Origin: Megalonaias nervosa
Lineage: Eukaryota; Mollusca; Bivalvia; Unionida; Unionidae
Direction: 5' to 3'
Assembly: GCA_016617855.1 (NCBI GenBank)
Contig: JAECUM010000792.1
Location: 221,429-285,428 of the forward strand
DNA: 64,000 nt
Shown: positions 36,367 to 45,755 of the stretch, piece after piece
Layout: each line of letters starts with the position of its first letter
Numbering within the stretch: position 1 is the stretch's first letter
Translations under genes and position numbers: made by a program
The notes under the pieces: generated by a model
What the model was told of the DNA's origin: nothing
Databases searched by the model: none
The model's input: only the letters and a program-made list of their open reading frames with translations

Positions 36367-36561
36367 TTAACACAGAGGGCATCTCACAGATCTTCGTCTC
36401 TTCATCAAACTTCGTCTGACCTCATGACTGTAGATTGAGACTCTCTTCTGACAGCCTTGTCCCTCCACATAGATCCTTCGTTTCCAAGGGGCTGTCTCAG
36501 TAATCTGGATGATAGCCCATGATGATCTAACATACATGGGATAGTCCGGGTTGAACAGCAT
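36367..36561 (-). CDS. Small basic accessory protein of the Polinton, unknown function
   Basis: This intact 64-residue frame begins MLFNPDYPMYVRSSWAIIQI and ends in an Arg/Lys-rich tail (VRRSLMKRRRSVRCPLC). It has a TATAAAG about 82 bases upstream (36649-36643, minus strand) and a histone-type stem-loop 30 bases downstream, so it is a compact transcription unit. It is divergent from the gene starting at 36826. The basic tail suggests nucleic-acid binding or nuclear targeting, as in small virion core proteins, but I cannot assign a family. It does not resemble a core histone. It is one of the few undamaged frames in the element, which could mean later constraint or simply its small size. Confidence 0.55.
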   Translation of the reverse strand: MLFNPDYPMYVRSSWAIIQITETAPWKRRIYVEGQGCQKRVSIYSHEVRRSLMKRRRSVRCPLC

Positions 36562-36639
36562 CGACGATGCGAGGGTAGACGATTCTACATTAGTCCATCT
36601 TGTGACAAGAACAGGTGAATGGAATGAAGTGAACCGCAG

Positions 36640-36800
36640 TTCTTTATAGTGGAAGAGCGGATGTAAACGGATTTAATTCTTTCACCAATCCTAACACGCG
36701 TTACAAAATTTAGTCACAGTGCGGAGTTTGTCTTCCAATGCGAAAAGAGCTACCTGTGGCGTCACATTCCCTATATAGGGGAGCTAGCGTCTGTATGCAG
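36640..36800. promoter_or_regulatory. Divergent promoter region of two stem-loop genes
   Basis: TATAAAG on the minus strand (36649-36643) faces the gene at 36561, and CCTATATAGGG (36770-36780) on the plus strand lies about 50 bases before the ATG at 36826. An ACGCGTTA word between them resembles the one in the TIRs. Both genes end in histone-type stem-loops. Confidence 0.5.
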
Positions 36801-36825
36801 TGAATAAATGCGACAGAGTTAGAAC

Positions 36826-37282
36826 ATGACGGAAACTACGAAGACAATTAATTGGGGTGCAGCTGATGTGGAGACGAGGAGTGATAGCATAGCAGTGGTT
36901 ACTAAAACAACCACAGTCTTACTTCCAGAAGATACCGAATTTAATTGGGATTTAACAGATTTTCTCTCTTCACAAGAATTTGTTCCGGTATCAGTACCTT
37001 CTCCGATGCCTCCTTCCTTAATATACGTCGAGGATTTTAAACAGAGGCAGAAAACAGAATTGGAGAAATTGTTACAACAGCAGAAAGAAGCATAAGAAGC
37101 CTTTTCATCCAATAGCAACAGCGAGAAGAAGAAGAGCTAAGAAGAACACAACAAGAAGAAGAAGAAGCAGAGAAGAAACACGGTCTAGAAGAGAAGGAGG
37201 ACGGTGAAAGTCAAACGGTAACCGTACTCTTAGATATTTTGGCAGAGTTAAGGAGTCTCAAAGAAATGTACCAGACTTTTTA
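36826..37282 (+). pseudogene. Acidic/coiled-coil accessory gene of the Polinton (one frame break)
   Basis: The first part is open for 89 residues from MTETTKTINWGAADVETRSD, Thr-rich and acidic, with a Pro/Ser stretch (VPVSVPSPMPPS) and a Gln/Glu/Lys helix (FKQRQKTELEKLLQQQKEA). After a TAA at 37093-37095 a different frame continues as an EEE/QQ-rich coiled coil ending in LLDILAELRSLKEMYQTF with a stop near 37280. The C-terminal leucine pattern and continuous coiled-coil character suggest one gene with an indel. A TATA box lies about 50 bases upstream and stem-loop C lies about 170 bases after the stop. Function unknown. It could be a capsid-associated or regulatory coiled-coil protein. Confidence 0.5.
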
Positions 37283-37449
37283 ATACAACCCATGAGAAAA
37301 ATGACCTTCCCGAGCCAAACACTCCAATCCTGTTAAGATTCCGAAGTAGGTTTTGGCCGTGGCAAAGGGATAAGGCAGTTCAAGCTCATTACCTCTCGTT
37401 CTTGAGTTTGTTTTTTTTTTGTAAAAAAAGCAAAAGCCAAATACCCAAC

Positions 37450-37465
37450 GGTCCTTTTCCGGGCC
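37450..37465 (+). terminator. Histone-type 3' stem-loop C with downstream purine element
   Basis: The core is GGTCCTTTTCCGGGCC: five of six stem pairs hold (one G-T) and the pair closing the loop is T-C instead of T-A. Flanks ACCCAAC and ACCCACC fit the histone consensus well, and TTTGAAAAGAGA follows 13 bases on. It is on the plus strand, downstream of the gene at 36826. Confidence 0.7.
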
Positions 37466-37739
37466 ACCCACCTCTCTTTGAAAAGAGACTACACCATGTT
37501 TGCCAAAGTCAAATGAAACTCAAATCCATTTCTTTCCCATAACCTACGTGTTTGAGTGCGTGAGTGTAGGTCCTTTTAAAAAAAAAATCAAAACCAAGAG
37601 ACACTTACCGTTTTTCTTTCTGGTATATTCTCTGTAAAAATTTACAACCCAATTTCACAACACATCACTTCAAAAAGTTCATATACTTCTTTGCCTTTTC
37701 ACTCTTTCCTTTTATGAATTTCTTCACTGTCACAGGTTT

Positions 37740-38174
37740 TTACTCTTCTTCCTCACTTTCTTCTAGTCTTTTTTTCTTCTCTTTGTGTACGTGTCTGCGT
37801 TTTTCCTTTTCGGAGGGTACCTCTTCTTCCTGTTCGGAATCACTCTCTCCCTCCTGTTCCTTTTGTTTCTTAGGGAAGTCTGAAGACCAATGTCCTTTCT
37901 CTTGACAATGATAACAGGTATCTTGACCTTTGTCTCTTTTGACGCTTGTCTTACTTTGACGTTTTGGACACACTGAAGACCAATGCCCTTTCTTCTTACA
38001 GATATAGTAAGTCTTTTGACTTTTATCTCGAAAGCAGGGGAGTGATCCGTCGGCTTCTCTGAAGAAAAGCTTCGTTTGACACCTCGCAAAGCTCTGATAA
38101 GAAGTTCGATCTGTGTTGGCTCTTCCATCTTTCTGGTAGATTGAGGGTGAAATGAATACCTTGAGGGAAGACAC
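37740..38174 (-). CDS. Antisense zinc-knuckle (CCHC) protein of the Polinton, probably decayed
   Basis: This 144-residue minus frame contains two spaced zinc-knuckle remnants, YYICKKKGHWSSVC and CYHCQEKGHWSSDF. The first lacks its first Cys and the second its last Cys. They are followed by an acidic Glu/Ser tail rich in Lys (EEEVPSEKEKRRHVHKEKKK). CCHC knuckles bind single-stranded nucleic acid and are usual in retroelement gag proteins, so capture from such an element is possible. It runs head-to-head with the polymerase gene starting at 38267. A second frame (38128-37763) covers part of the same sequence. Loss of one ligand in each knuckle suggests decay. Confidence 0.55.
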   Translation of the reverse strand: MSSLKVFISPSIYQKDGRANTDRTSYQSFARCQTKLFFREADGSLPCFRDKSQKTYYICKKKGHWSSVCPKRQSKTSVKRDKGQDTCYHCQEKGHWSSDFPKKQKEQEGESDSEQEEEVPSEKEKRRHVHKEKKKRLEESEEEE

Positions 38175-38266
38175 TAACTGTTTCTATAGGGAAGACACTG
38201 ACCTTACATTGATGTAAAAGGGACAATGACGTTTAAAATGTAGTTATTTGACATTTTGCAATCAAG

Positions 38267-40510
38267 ATGAAACGATTACACCATATCGTGAAGAAAGGAG
38301 AAGAAAGCAAGAGGCAGGAACGTGAACTATCGCCTCGCACAGTAGCTGAAGTCTTGACTCAAATCTATGCTAACGATGTTGAAAATGACATAAGTGAACC
38401 AGAATCCAGACCCAGAGAGTCAAAGTCAAACCAAAGTCCATCCCCAGTAACCCCTGAAAAGAACCACCGCATTCGAGAGGAAGAAAAACTTACTTCTAGA
38501 AAATTTAGAACCACGACCTACACGTACACGGTGAAATTTAAAGATATCAACTTAGACGTAGCGTTTGAGAAAGCAGAGGGATTCATCACCGATTTGTGGG
38601 ATTCTTTGTTGACGACATTGAAACGACAATGTCGAGCCAACGAAGACGATCGCTTGCCACTTTCCATTTATCACGACAGTTTAAAGTCCATCGTTTGGAT
38701 CGAGATTATCAGAACTGACACCTTCCAAAGTCATCGACAAGATTCAACACGTTCAGCAGTCAACGACAAGTTTCACATCACCGATGGAAAGGCGACACTG
38801 TACATGGCCTTCATTTATCTTCCCAGTGGGACCTAGCGCAAGAAATTGTTATTGCTAAACGACCTTCGTAGCACTAAACACAGTATCGTTCGAAGTAAGA
38901 ACACTCAAGACAAGATGTGTTTAGCCCGTGCCATCGTGGTGGGACGAACTATGCCGACACAGAAGAAAGGAAAAGAGACTGGGGGAACATTCGAAAATCG
39001 ACCGAGTCAAACAACGAGGAGAAAGAAAACTTCTGTTACAGCAACACGAGTACGATATCCGTTTGAAAACCGATCCAGAATTTAAGCGGATCGTGGAAAG
39101 TTACAAGTGGGTGGACCCACTGAACCCGCGGGACAGTTTGTATGGAGGACGGATGAATGCCATCTGTTTGCTGTACCATGCCGACGAGGAGAAAGGAGAA
39201 GAAGTCAAATACCTAGACGTGTGTTCTCTGTATCCTTACGCGTGTAAATATTGTCACTTTCTCGAAGGGCACCCACAATTGCTGACGGAACACATTGACC
39301 TGGACAACATTCGATAATACGAAGGATTGATTAAATGTAAAGTCTTGCATCTCACAGACTTGTACCATCCCGTTTTACCTCATCATTGCCAAGAAAAAAC
39401 TAATATTTCCCTTGTGCCGCGCTTATGCCGAAACGTGCAACCAAGACCATCATTGTCAGCACACCCAGGAAGAACGCCTCTTGACAGGAACATGGGTCAG
39501 CGTGGAAGTGTTCAAAGCTCTGGACCTGGGATACCAATTATTAGAAGTGTACGAAATTTACAACTTTCCTAAGGGCGACGAGACTGAGAAAGGTACTTTT
39601 GCAGACTACGTGAATGCCTTTCTGAAACTGAAACAAGAAGCCAATGGCTATCCTTCCTGGTGCAACACTCCCGAGGACCAAGATAAATTCAAAGAGAAAT
39701 ACTTGGAAAAGGAGGGCATCACTTTAGACCACATCGGGAAAAATGAAGATCGACGATCGTTTGCGAAAGTGATGTTGAATTGCTTGTGGGGCAAAATGGC
39801 ACAACGACCGTGTTTACCCAAGACGGAGTATTTGACAGAACCTTCCCCCTACTTCCAGATGATTCGCGACAGAACCAAATATATGAAACAACTGGACGTC
39901 GTTCGTGAAGACTTGATCCTTGTAAATTACGAAGAAGATCTGGACTTTGTACAGGCCGACAAATTTGGAAATGTCATTATTGAGGTTTACGTGACAGCCC
40001 ATGATCTCTTAAAATTGTACGAAGGTTTATAACTGTTAGGAGATCGCGTGCTGTTTTTTGACACGAACAGTTGCATCTACATCGAATGCTTGGGTAACTG
40101 TCACATTGATATCGAAATAGACCGTTTAGAGCGTGGACGGACGAGCACCCGACGATAAGATTCTAAGTTTTGGTAGTGGCGGTCCCAAATATTACGGCCA
40201 CGAATACCGTAACCCACAAGGAGAAGTGCACACCAAGTGTAAAGTGAAAGGATCGACTCTGTTATCGCACCAGTCAAGTGAAGAACGTTGGGGTAATGAA
40301 AGAATTTTGCAGTCTGGAGAGGATCAACATTTTAAAGTGACCACCTGCTAACCTCACAAGATTGTACGCTAAGCCACACACCAAACTGTCAGTCGACCTT
40401 TAGACAAATTGTATGAAATCGTGTACCAGATGCGAGTGAGACTTCCCAACCACTTCACTTTACCTTACGGACATGCCAGTATAAAAAAATGGTTCCAAGG
40501 CGATAGCCAC
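38267..40510 (+). pseudogene. Protein-primed family B DNA polymerase (Polinton PolB), broken and internally deleted
   Basis: The first 190 residues (38267-38836) are a charged N-terminal region. After an in-frame TAG the frame goes on with KNTQDKMCLARAIVV, a segment common to Polinton polymerases. Motif A is clear as YLDVCSLYPYACKY near 39210. Motif B is RRSFAKVMLNCLWGKMAQR near 39760-39810. Motif C reads FFDTN instead of the usual D-T-D near 40060, so a catalytic Asp is lost. The C-terminal RLPNHFTLPYG is typical. Most of the exonuclease region between CLARAIVV and motif A is missing, and there are at least three frameshifts plus stops at 38834, 39315 and 40030. It would replicate the element from a terminal protein primer. 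Confidence 0.85.
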
Positions 40511-40521
40511 CAACAACAAGG

Positions 40522-40860
40522 ATGACTTCGGCACAGCAAGAATCGAGCGAGAGACACACTGCAGACTCAAGCAATACAATTTTCCTGTCTTCTTGCCTGA
40601 CTATTGTGATTGTGACAGTCGAACGTAAACGTTTAAAAAATGGCCTACGGATAAGAAAGGATAACTACTTCGAATGCTTTAGCTATAACAGGATTTGTCT
40701 ACTTGGGACCTGAGACTGGAATGGGATACGAAGAAGAGTGTTTCAGTTGTGGTCTGACGTTGCGTATATATCAATGTATCTGTAAGATTCAGCTATTCTG
40801 GAACATACTCGATGGTCTACGCACTGTCCCTACCTTACTATGACATTTCCACCCATCACA
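40522..40860 (+). pseudogene. BIR-domain (IAP-like) gene, copy 1, broken
   Basis: In shifted plus frames the region shows YCDCDSR, then FKKWP, then AITGFVYLGPETG and EEECFSCGLTLR. Together this is the pattern of a BIR domain: Arg, W-P, G-F-x-Y-x-G, and C-F-x-C. The His and last Cys of the zinc site are not seen. BIR domains occur in inhibitors of apoptosis. Downstream, the words ACTCGATGGTCTACGCACTG are repeated after copy 2 (ATGCTCGATGGTCTCCGCAG), so the two arose by tandem duplication. The frame is broken and the gene is inactive. Confidence 0.6.
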
Positions 40861-41084
40861 CTGCGGTACATTTGAGATTGTTCCTTAGAGAATGTAGTAC
40901 CATTGTCCAGGAAGAGAAAAGGAAGACGTCCAAAACTAAACATAAAAAAAGGGAAGATTTACAAGCTCGAGACTTCATTATGACTAGTATAAAAAGGGAA
41001 AACGTCCAAAACCGATAGTTCATTGTGATTACAATTGCCAAGCGAGAAAAATGAATACCTTTAAACATACACCATTCATGTTTA

Positions 41085-41348
41085 GTGATTCTCAAGTGGA
41101 GTGCGATGATGTGCCTTGCGATTGCAGGGATGCCGTACGCTGTGATCTCAGCAATTCAGTACCACATCATGGGAACTTTGCTAGGACTACTACAATACTT
41201 ACCATGGAAAGCGATGCTGTATGTGTCAAACCAGACGGATGCAATAGTGATGCCACTCGTTACAGTACTCCTTATCACTTTACTGGTTTTTATCCTCAGC
41301 GTCATACTACTGGACAGCTACCACCGTACGGATGTCATCCATGCCTGA
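41085..41348 (+). CDS. Small membrane protein frame between the BIR copies, uncertain
   Basis: This 87-residue frame has two hydrophobic segments, one around residues 15-35 (YHIMGTLLGLLQYLPW) and a long one near the C-terminus (AIVMPLVTVLLITLLVFILS), so it could be an integral membrane protein. It overlaps another open plus frame (41051-41593) whose C-terminal half is BIR copy 2. I cannot name a family. The strong C-terminal segment is unlike the frames around it, so it may be real. Confidence 0.35.
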   Translation: MILKWSAMMCLAIAGMPYAVISAIQYHIMGTLLGLLQYLPWKAMLYVSNQTDAIVMPLVTVLLITLLVFILSVILLDSYHRTDVIHA

Positions 41349-41660
41349 GCAAACTGTTTAATGTATTACCACCTCTTCATCGAAATGCACCTGTGAAAGA
41401 AGAATATTCGTTGCCTGTGCACTTGTCTGGATACTGCGACTTTGAAAGTCGATTCCAAGCCTTCCAAGGAAAGTGGCCTAAATATCTGGGAGGACCTACC
41501 CCCGAAGAATTTGCCAGAGCCGGATTTATCTACTTGGGCGAAGGTCACAAAGTCAAATGCTTCATTTCCGGTGTGTCACAGTACCAGTGGTAGTAGAAAG
41601 ACTCGGCTTACATGTAACATGCTCGATGGTCTCCGCAGTGTCACTACCTACCTCTAGATG
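41340..41660 (+). pseudogene. BIR-domain (IAP-like) gene, copy 2
   Basis: The plus frame ending at 41593 contains YCDFESRFQAFQGKWPKYL, EEFARAGFIYLGEG and HKVKCFISG. This is a BIR signature from the first Arg to the first zinc Cys. The second Cys of C-x2-C is Ser, and the frame stops (TAG at 41591) before the His/Cys end of the domain. The open frame upstream to 41051 lacks BIR features. Copy 1 lies about 830 bases upstream. In the family, such proteins block cell death during infection. Here the domain is truncated. Confidence 0.65.
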
Positions 41661-41664
41661 GATA

Positions 41665-42860
41665 CTTTACAAGAGAACATTTGTGGTTTCCCTGTGGAGT
41701 TGAGAGAACGTGTTTACCAAAAGTTTGTCAAAATACAATTCCAACGCAAAGAACAATTGCATCCGTTACGTCACCGATGTCGGAACCACTGGTACCTGAA
41801 TGGTATAGGAGGGCTGATTTATTTGAAAGCGTTCCAATGGTCAGACATTGATGAATCACACTAGATTCATAAAACGTTTGATTCCACTCATTCTACTTGC
41901 AAGGTGATCATAGTACACCGAAATCAGACGGAAGAGTTAGAGGATTACCAAATTCTTTTACACGAATAAACCTTGGTTCAAGAGGTAATTTCTGTGCGGC
42001 GTGTGGTGTGTGAGTTAGTGACTAAACAATTTTGGTACGGTACTGAAACAAAACCGCTTCTGTTCAAAATGAACATTTATTATCTCCAAAAGAGGGTATA
42101 GAAACTGGCTACCATGCCAAAACCTTTATCAATCGTGATATAACAGATTCCGTGGAAGGAAGTCAATGACACTGTTCAGACTGTAGAGGATTTCCAACAC
42201 TTATTACGGGAACTGTGTCCAATGAGTTTGGTCGACGTATGGTGTGTGTCTTAGTGACTTCCTTTCTGGGATTTCGTTTACCAGCCGATTCCTTGTGGAC
42301 TCTTTACGAACAGTACCAACCATCACAAACATGAGGGTGGTACCTTTAAATGTACACGAGAGACTCATTATATTAAAGGCCTTGAGCTTTCATCTTGACA
42401 CTTCTCTATCTCTACGGAAAAAAAAAGATTCGTCAACTTTTAGTCACTTTTAGATGTGTACAAAGATCTGTGTACCTTGTGACTTAACCCTCACTGGCCA
42501 GATGTACGTGATCATCAATCCAAACGTTCAGTGAAAACAATAATTTTTAAACCTGTGTTAACCACAGTGTCAGAAGAAGAACCCGACACCGAGGACTTTC
42601 ATCGATATGGGCACTACTGAAAGGCCATTCCGGGAAGACCCCTGCGTGACTGTGTCAAGCGTAGCGACTCTAAGAACATTACAAACTGTCCCTTCAACAC
42701 CACACCTACGTCCCAAAAAATGTTATACAGTGACTTGTTTATATTCCACTTTGATCGTCTGGATGTGCATTTTATAGATGTACTTAACCATTTGGCTGTT
42801 ATGTATTTTTGTCTTTCGTGTTCCAGTTCAAACATGTTTTGAAATAAACGTGTCCTGAAA
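41665..42860 (+). other. Decayed coding-like interval of the Polinton, unknown
   Basis: Short plus frames (41658-41864, 42244-42453) alternate with stops. Some text, such as RVYQKFVKIQF, looks protein-like, and GGTGTGTGAGTTAGTGAC at about 42005 recurs at about 42243. I do not recognise the gene(s). An AATAAA near 42842 may serve this interval. Confidence 0.3.
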
Positions 42861-42863
42861 AAG

Positions 42864-42870
42864 TATAAAA
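42864..42870 (+). promoter_or_regulatory. TATA box of the ATPase gene
   Basis: TATAAAA lies 48 bases before the ATG at 42918, the same spacing as for other genes of this element. Confidence 0.5.
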
Positions 42871-42917
42871 ACTCTTGTCTAGTCTGCCTTTGTTTCAAAA
42901 GTGACATTCTCTACACA

Positions 42918-43135
42918 ATGGCTACCTCTGCTGTCTCTGATCCCTCTTCCTACACCTTCAAATTCATCGACGAAAACTTATATCGTGCTGATTGGGGGTC
43001 TTGTATCTTTGTCATCCCTTTAACATGTTAATGGCCGGACCGAGAGGTTCAGGCAAAACTGAATTTGTCAAACGTTTGATCGAAAATATTTGATGAATCG
43101 TCCTCCTCAACGTATCGTGTGGCGGAGACCTCAAG
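42918..43135 (+). pseudogene. Packaging ATPase (FtsK/HerA type), N-terminal remnant
   Basis: The start MATSAVSDPSSYTFKFIDEN leads, after a frame change, to the P-loop MLMAGPRGSGKTEFVKRL near 43027-43080 (Walker A GPRGSGKT) and then PPQRIVWRRPQDGQC, which fits the segment after Walker A in Polinton ATPases. Walker B and the rest are absent, because the next text belongs to the penton-like protein. So a deletion has fused the start of the ATPase to the capsid region. The enzyme would pump element DNA into capsids. Confidence 0.75.
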
Positions 43136-43510
43136 ATGGTCAATGCCACCCATTGCCAACAACTTGACTTTTGCGAGTTTTTTCGATCCCCTGTAGAATT
43201 CAACCATGGATTAAATTCGATCATTGTGTACCCGGATGTGGTGGAGTACAACGTAGTGGGACATACATCCGTACCGTTACTGCGAGTCATTCCTTTCAAA
43301 GTAGATTCTGCCGGGCCTAATGACGAGGAAGGTGGTAACACCTATTAAGTTTACCGCGAATTTGTACATCTTCATTATTTACCCGTCAGTAAGTCGTATT
43401 TCGACAGTGTCAACATTGCTATAAAATGGTATCTGGGACAAAATATTCCATTCATCAAAGGGAAAGTCAAAGTGAAACTCAGTTTTGAAAAAGATTCCCT
43501 AACGGTTTGT
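43136..43510 (+). pseudogene. Penton-like minor capsid protein, C-terminal part
   Basis: The plus frame has NSIIVYPDVVEYNVVG, SVPLLRVIPFKVD, a TAA at 43346-43348, then without frameshift VYREFVHLHYLPVSKSYFDS and a final GQNIPFIKGKVKVKLSFEK. The order bind-site strand, PLLRV, HYxPVS and GKVxVxL is the conserved C-terminal half of the minor capsid protein of Polintons, also known from nematode homologues. The N-terminal half is missing through the deletion that joins it to the ATPase remnant. It would occupy capsid vertices. Confidence 0.65.
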
Positions 43511-43519
43511 AAGTCATGT

Positions 43520-43940
43520 AGGAGTCGCTCGACAGCGAGGACATGGTTTAGGAGATATGCTAAAATCGGCGTTTCGTTCGGTGGCCCCCGTTTTGAAAAG
43601 ATGGTGACATGAGGATTGCACGCCTTGAAAGATGCCGCTTTGACGCACAGAAAAGAATTTCTCCAAAGGTTCATCATCGACAAACAAAATCCCAAATAAG
43701 CCTTCTCGACAGCAGTCAAAAATGTTTTGCTTCAAACAGGCAAAGAGACTTTGGGCCCACGAGAAACTCTTATAAATGCCCTGGACACTACCCAGTCAGG
43801 CATTCCTGCTTTCCTGACACCACAGCAAGGACAAGGCAAAAAGAGACGAAGAAGACACCCTCCAGAGGATTTCACACCCACAGAGCTAGAAAGACCAAGA
43901 AAAGAAGAACCGTCCGAGAATTACACGCTTTTGATTATTA
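43520..43940 (+). pseudogene. pX-like virion core protein
   Basis: After the penton C-terminus comes GHGLGDMLKSAFRSVAPVLK, an amphipathic Gly/Leu-rich start typical of the small Polinton core protein. A TGA and a shift follow, then HALKDAALTHRKEF, an in-frame TAA, and an open frame with FSTAVKNVLLQTGKETL, GIPAFLT and the nuclear-signal-like GKKRRRRHPP. The order penton, core protein, major capsid fits the family. Such proteins resemble the small basic core proteins of adenovirus-like virions. The gene is broken at least twice. Confidence 0.55.
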
Positions 43941-43989
43941 GACAGACAAATGATGCACCGAGAGTCTTGCGAATGTTGCAAGTCGGAAC

Positions 43990-45157
43990 TAGATGTGTTT
44001 GCCATGCCAACCACTACGATGACGATGCAAGAATTCCTATGGGTAGAATTTCATCCCGTCTCCTCTTTGACGACCTCAACCCCCATCGAATTTGAAATCA
44101 AAGGAGAGCCCGAAGATTACATCTAACTGAATAACAGTTACTTGTACCTGAAAGTCAAAGTGATCAAAACGGACGACACCGCTCCAGGAGCATATGCTAA
44201 AGTAGCTCCCGTCAACAATTTCATGCATTCCTTGATCAGCGAAATGGATCTGTACTTGAATAACAAACTAATCAGTAGCAGCATGGATACTTACCCTTAC
44301 CGAGCATACCTGGAAAATCTCTTGACGTACGGAAAAGAGGCCAAGAACGCTCATCTGGATGCTTGCGTGGTACGGAAGCCTGACACAGCAGGCGAGGACA
44401 AGTTTAACGTCGCAATCGTGACAGCAGCTGACGATCCTCATAATGTGGGCTTTCACGACCGTCGAAAGAAAATTCTGCAAGGACATAGTTTTAAAACTGA
44501 TGGATAGTTTGCATTTGGACATGTGGTTGCAAGAAAAGTATTTGCTGAACGAAGTAGATATCCGCCTGAGACTGAATCGCAGCAGTGTCGCTTTCCATTT
44601 GATGACTCATGCCAACGAGTATAAAACCATCTTCCAAGAAGCCAGGCGCTACTTGAGACGCGTGGAAGTGTTACCTAATGTGGGAAACGACATCAGTATC
44701 CGATACGACGTGTGGAAGAAAAAACCGTCACCACTGCCACTAAACTACGGTCCATGATCGAAGATCATCTGTTCCAAGGACAGTTACCCAATTGTTTAAT
44801 CGTTGGTATCGTCAGAACGAAGCCCTCAATGGAGCCGTAACTGCCAATCCTTTCGAGTTAAAGCACTATAGAATGTCCAAGATCGAAGTCAGCCGCGATG
44901 GCAAAACCTTGTCTACCAGACCCTTTGAACCTAAGTTTACCGAGAACAATTACTTGAGATGGTAAATGTCTCTGTACGAATACACGGGACAGTTAGGGAC
45001 CTACAGCAGCCACGGTATTTCGTACGACGATTATGCAGGAGGTTGTGTTTTTGTGGGCTTGATTTCACTCCAGACCAAGGCGAACGTCATCTTGTATGCC
45101 GAATTCGACAACACTCTAGATGTCTACAGTTTGAGACACGTCATTCTAGACTATTAG
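43990..45157 (+). pseudogene. Major capsid protein (double jelly-roll)
   Basis: Conserved blocks in order are TPIEFEIKGEPEDYI, then a TAA, then LNNSYLYLKVKVIKTDD, KVAPVNNFMHSLISEMDLYL and TYPYRAYLENLLTYG. After a frameshift near 44500 come SLHLDMWLQEKYLLNEVDI and RLRLNRSSVAFHLM, and near 44760 another break. The C-terminal part has FKHYRMSKIEVSRDGKTL, a TAA after NNYLRW, then MSLYEYTGQLG and an end at 45157. The APVNNFxHSL and YxYRAYLE blocks are hallmarks of the Polinton major capsid protein. The length of about 390 codons is close to usual. Two shifts and two stops make it non-functional. Confidence 0.88.
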
Positions 45158-45162
45158 AAACT

Positions 45163-45655
45163 ATGGAAGACTCTTTAAACGTAGGAGCCTCTTTGGAAAT
45201 GAAATGGGAGGATATCTTGGAAGCAGAACCCAAAGACAAAGACGAAGAGGTGATGGTCATGTCCAGATGGTCAGAACAAGAAAAACATTTAGTCTCCTGT
45301 TTTGCCAAACTCCTGACAGAAACTATTACAGGGTTGAGCAAGAAAGATTCCTATGGATGTCTAAACGATCATCCCAGTCAAATTCAACACGATCAATGCC
45401 TAATGATGAGTCAAGAAGAAAAATTGGACGAGTATCTGGATGACGCTTGAGGTTTCATCTCAGAAGAAGCAGCGTTTCATCAGTGGTATAAAGACTTGAG
45501 TGATCATTCCTTCCCTCCATTTATTGTTCTGGAGATCCATCGCATCGACTTTCTCTTAGTCCAGAGTACGATGACGGAGCTAACAGACATTTACTTGACA
45601 GAGATTTTCAGTGAAAAAGTCAGGATTGATTTGATGACTTATCATTACCTTTGAA
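45163..45655 (+). pseudogene. Unknown Polinton gene between capsid and protease
   Basis: An open frame from METMEDSLNV-like text (METMEDSLN starts near 45163 as MEDSLNVGASLEMKWEDIL) runs to a TGA at 45450 and goes on in the same frame as GFISEEAAFHQWYKDLSDHS and IDFLLVQSTMTELTDIY, to a stop near 45655. It is acidic and helical. An AATAAA at about 45665 follows. I do not recognise the family. The single TGA is the only interruption seen. Confidence 0.45.
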
Positions 45656-45755
45656 ACAAGAAAAAATAAATTAAAAATGGATACCTGGGGACTTTATTAC
45701 CTTTAGAAAAACAGTTCGTACACCGCTTCTTGGAATCCTGTCGTGTGCTCTAAAG

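Noticed and set aside
45605..45625. TTTTCAGTGAAAA as a sixth histone-type stem-loop
   Set aside because: The stem does not follow the GG...CC scheme, and no ACCCA flank or purine element follows.
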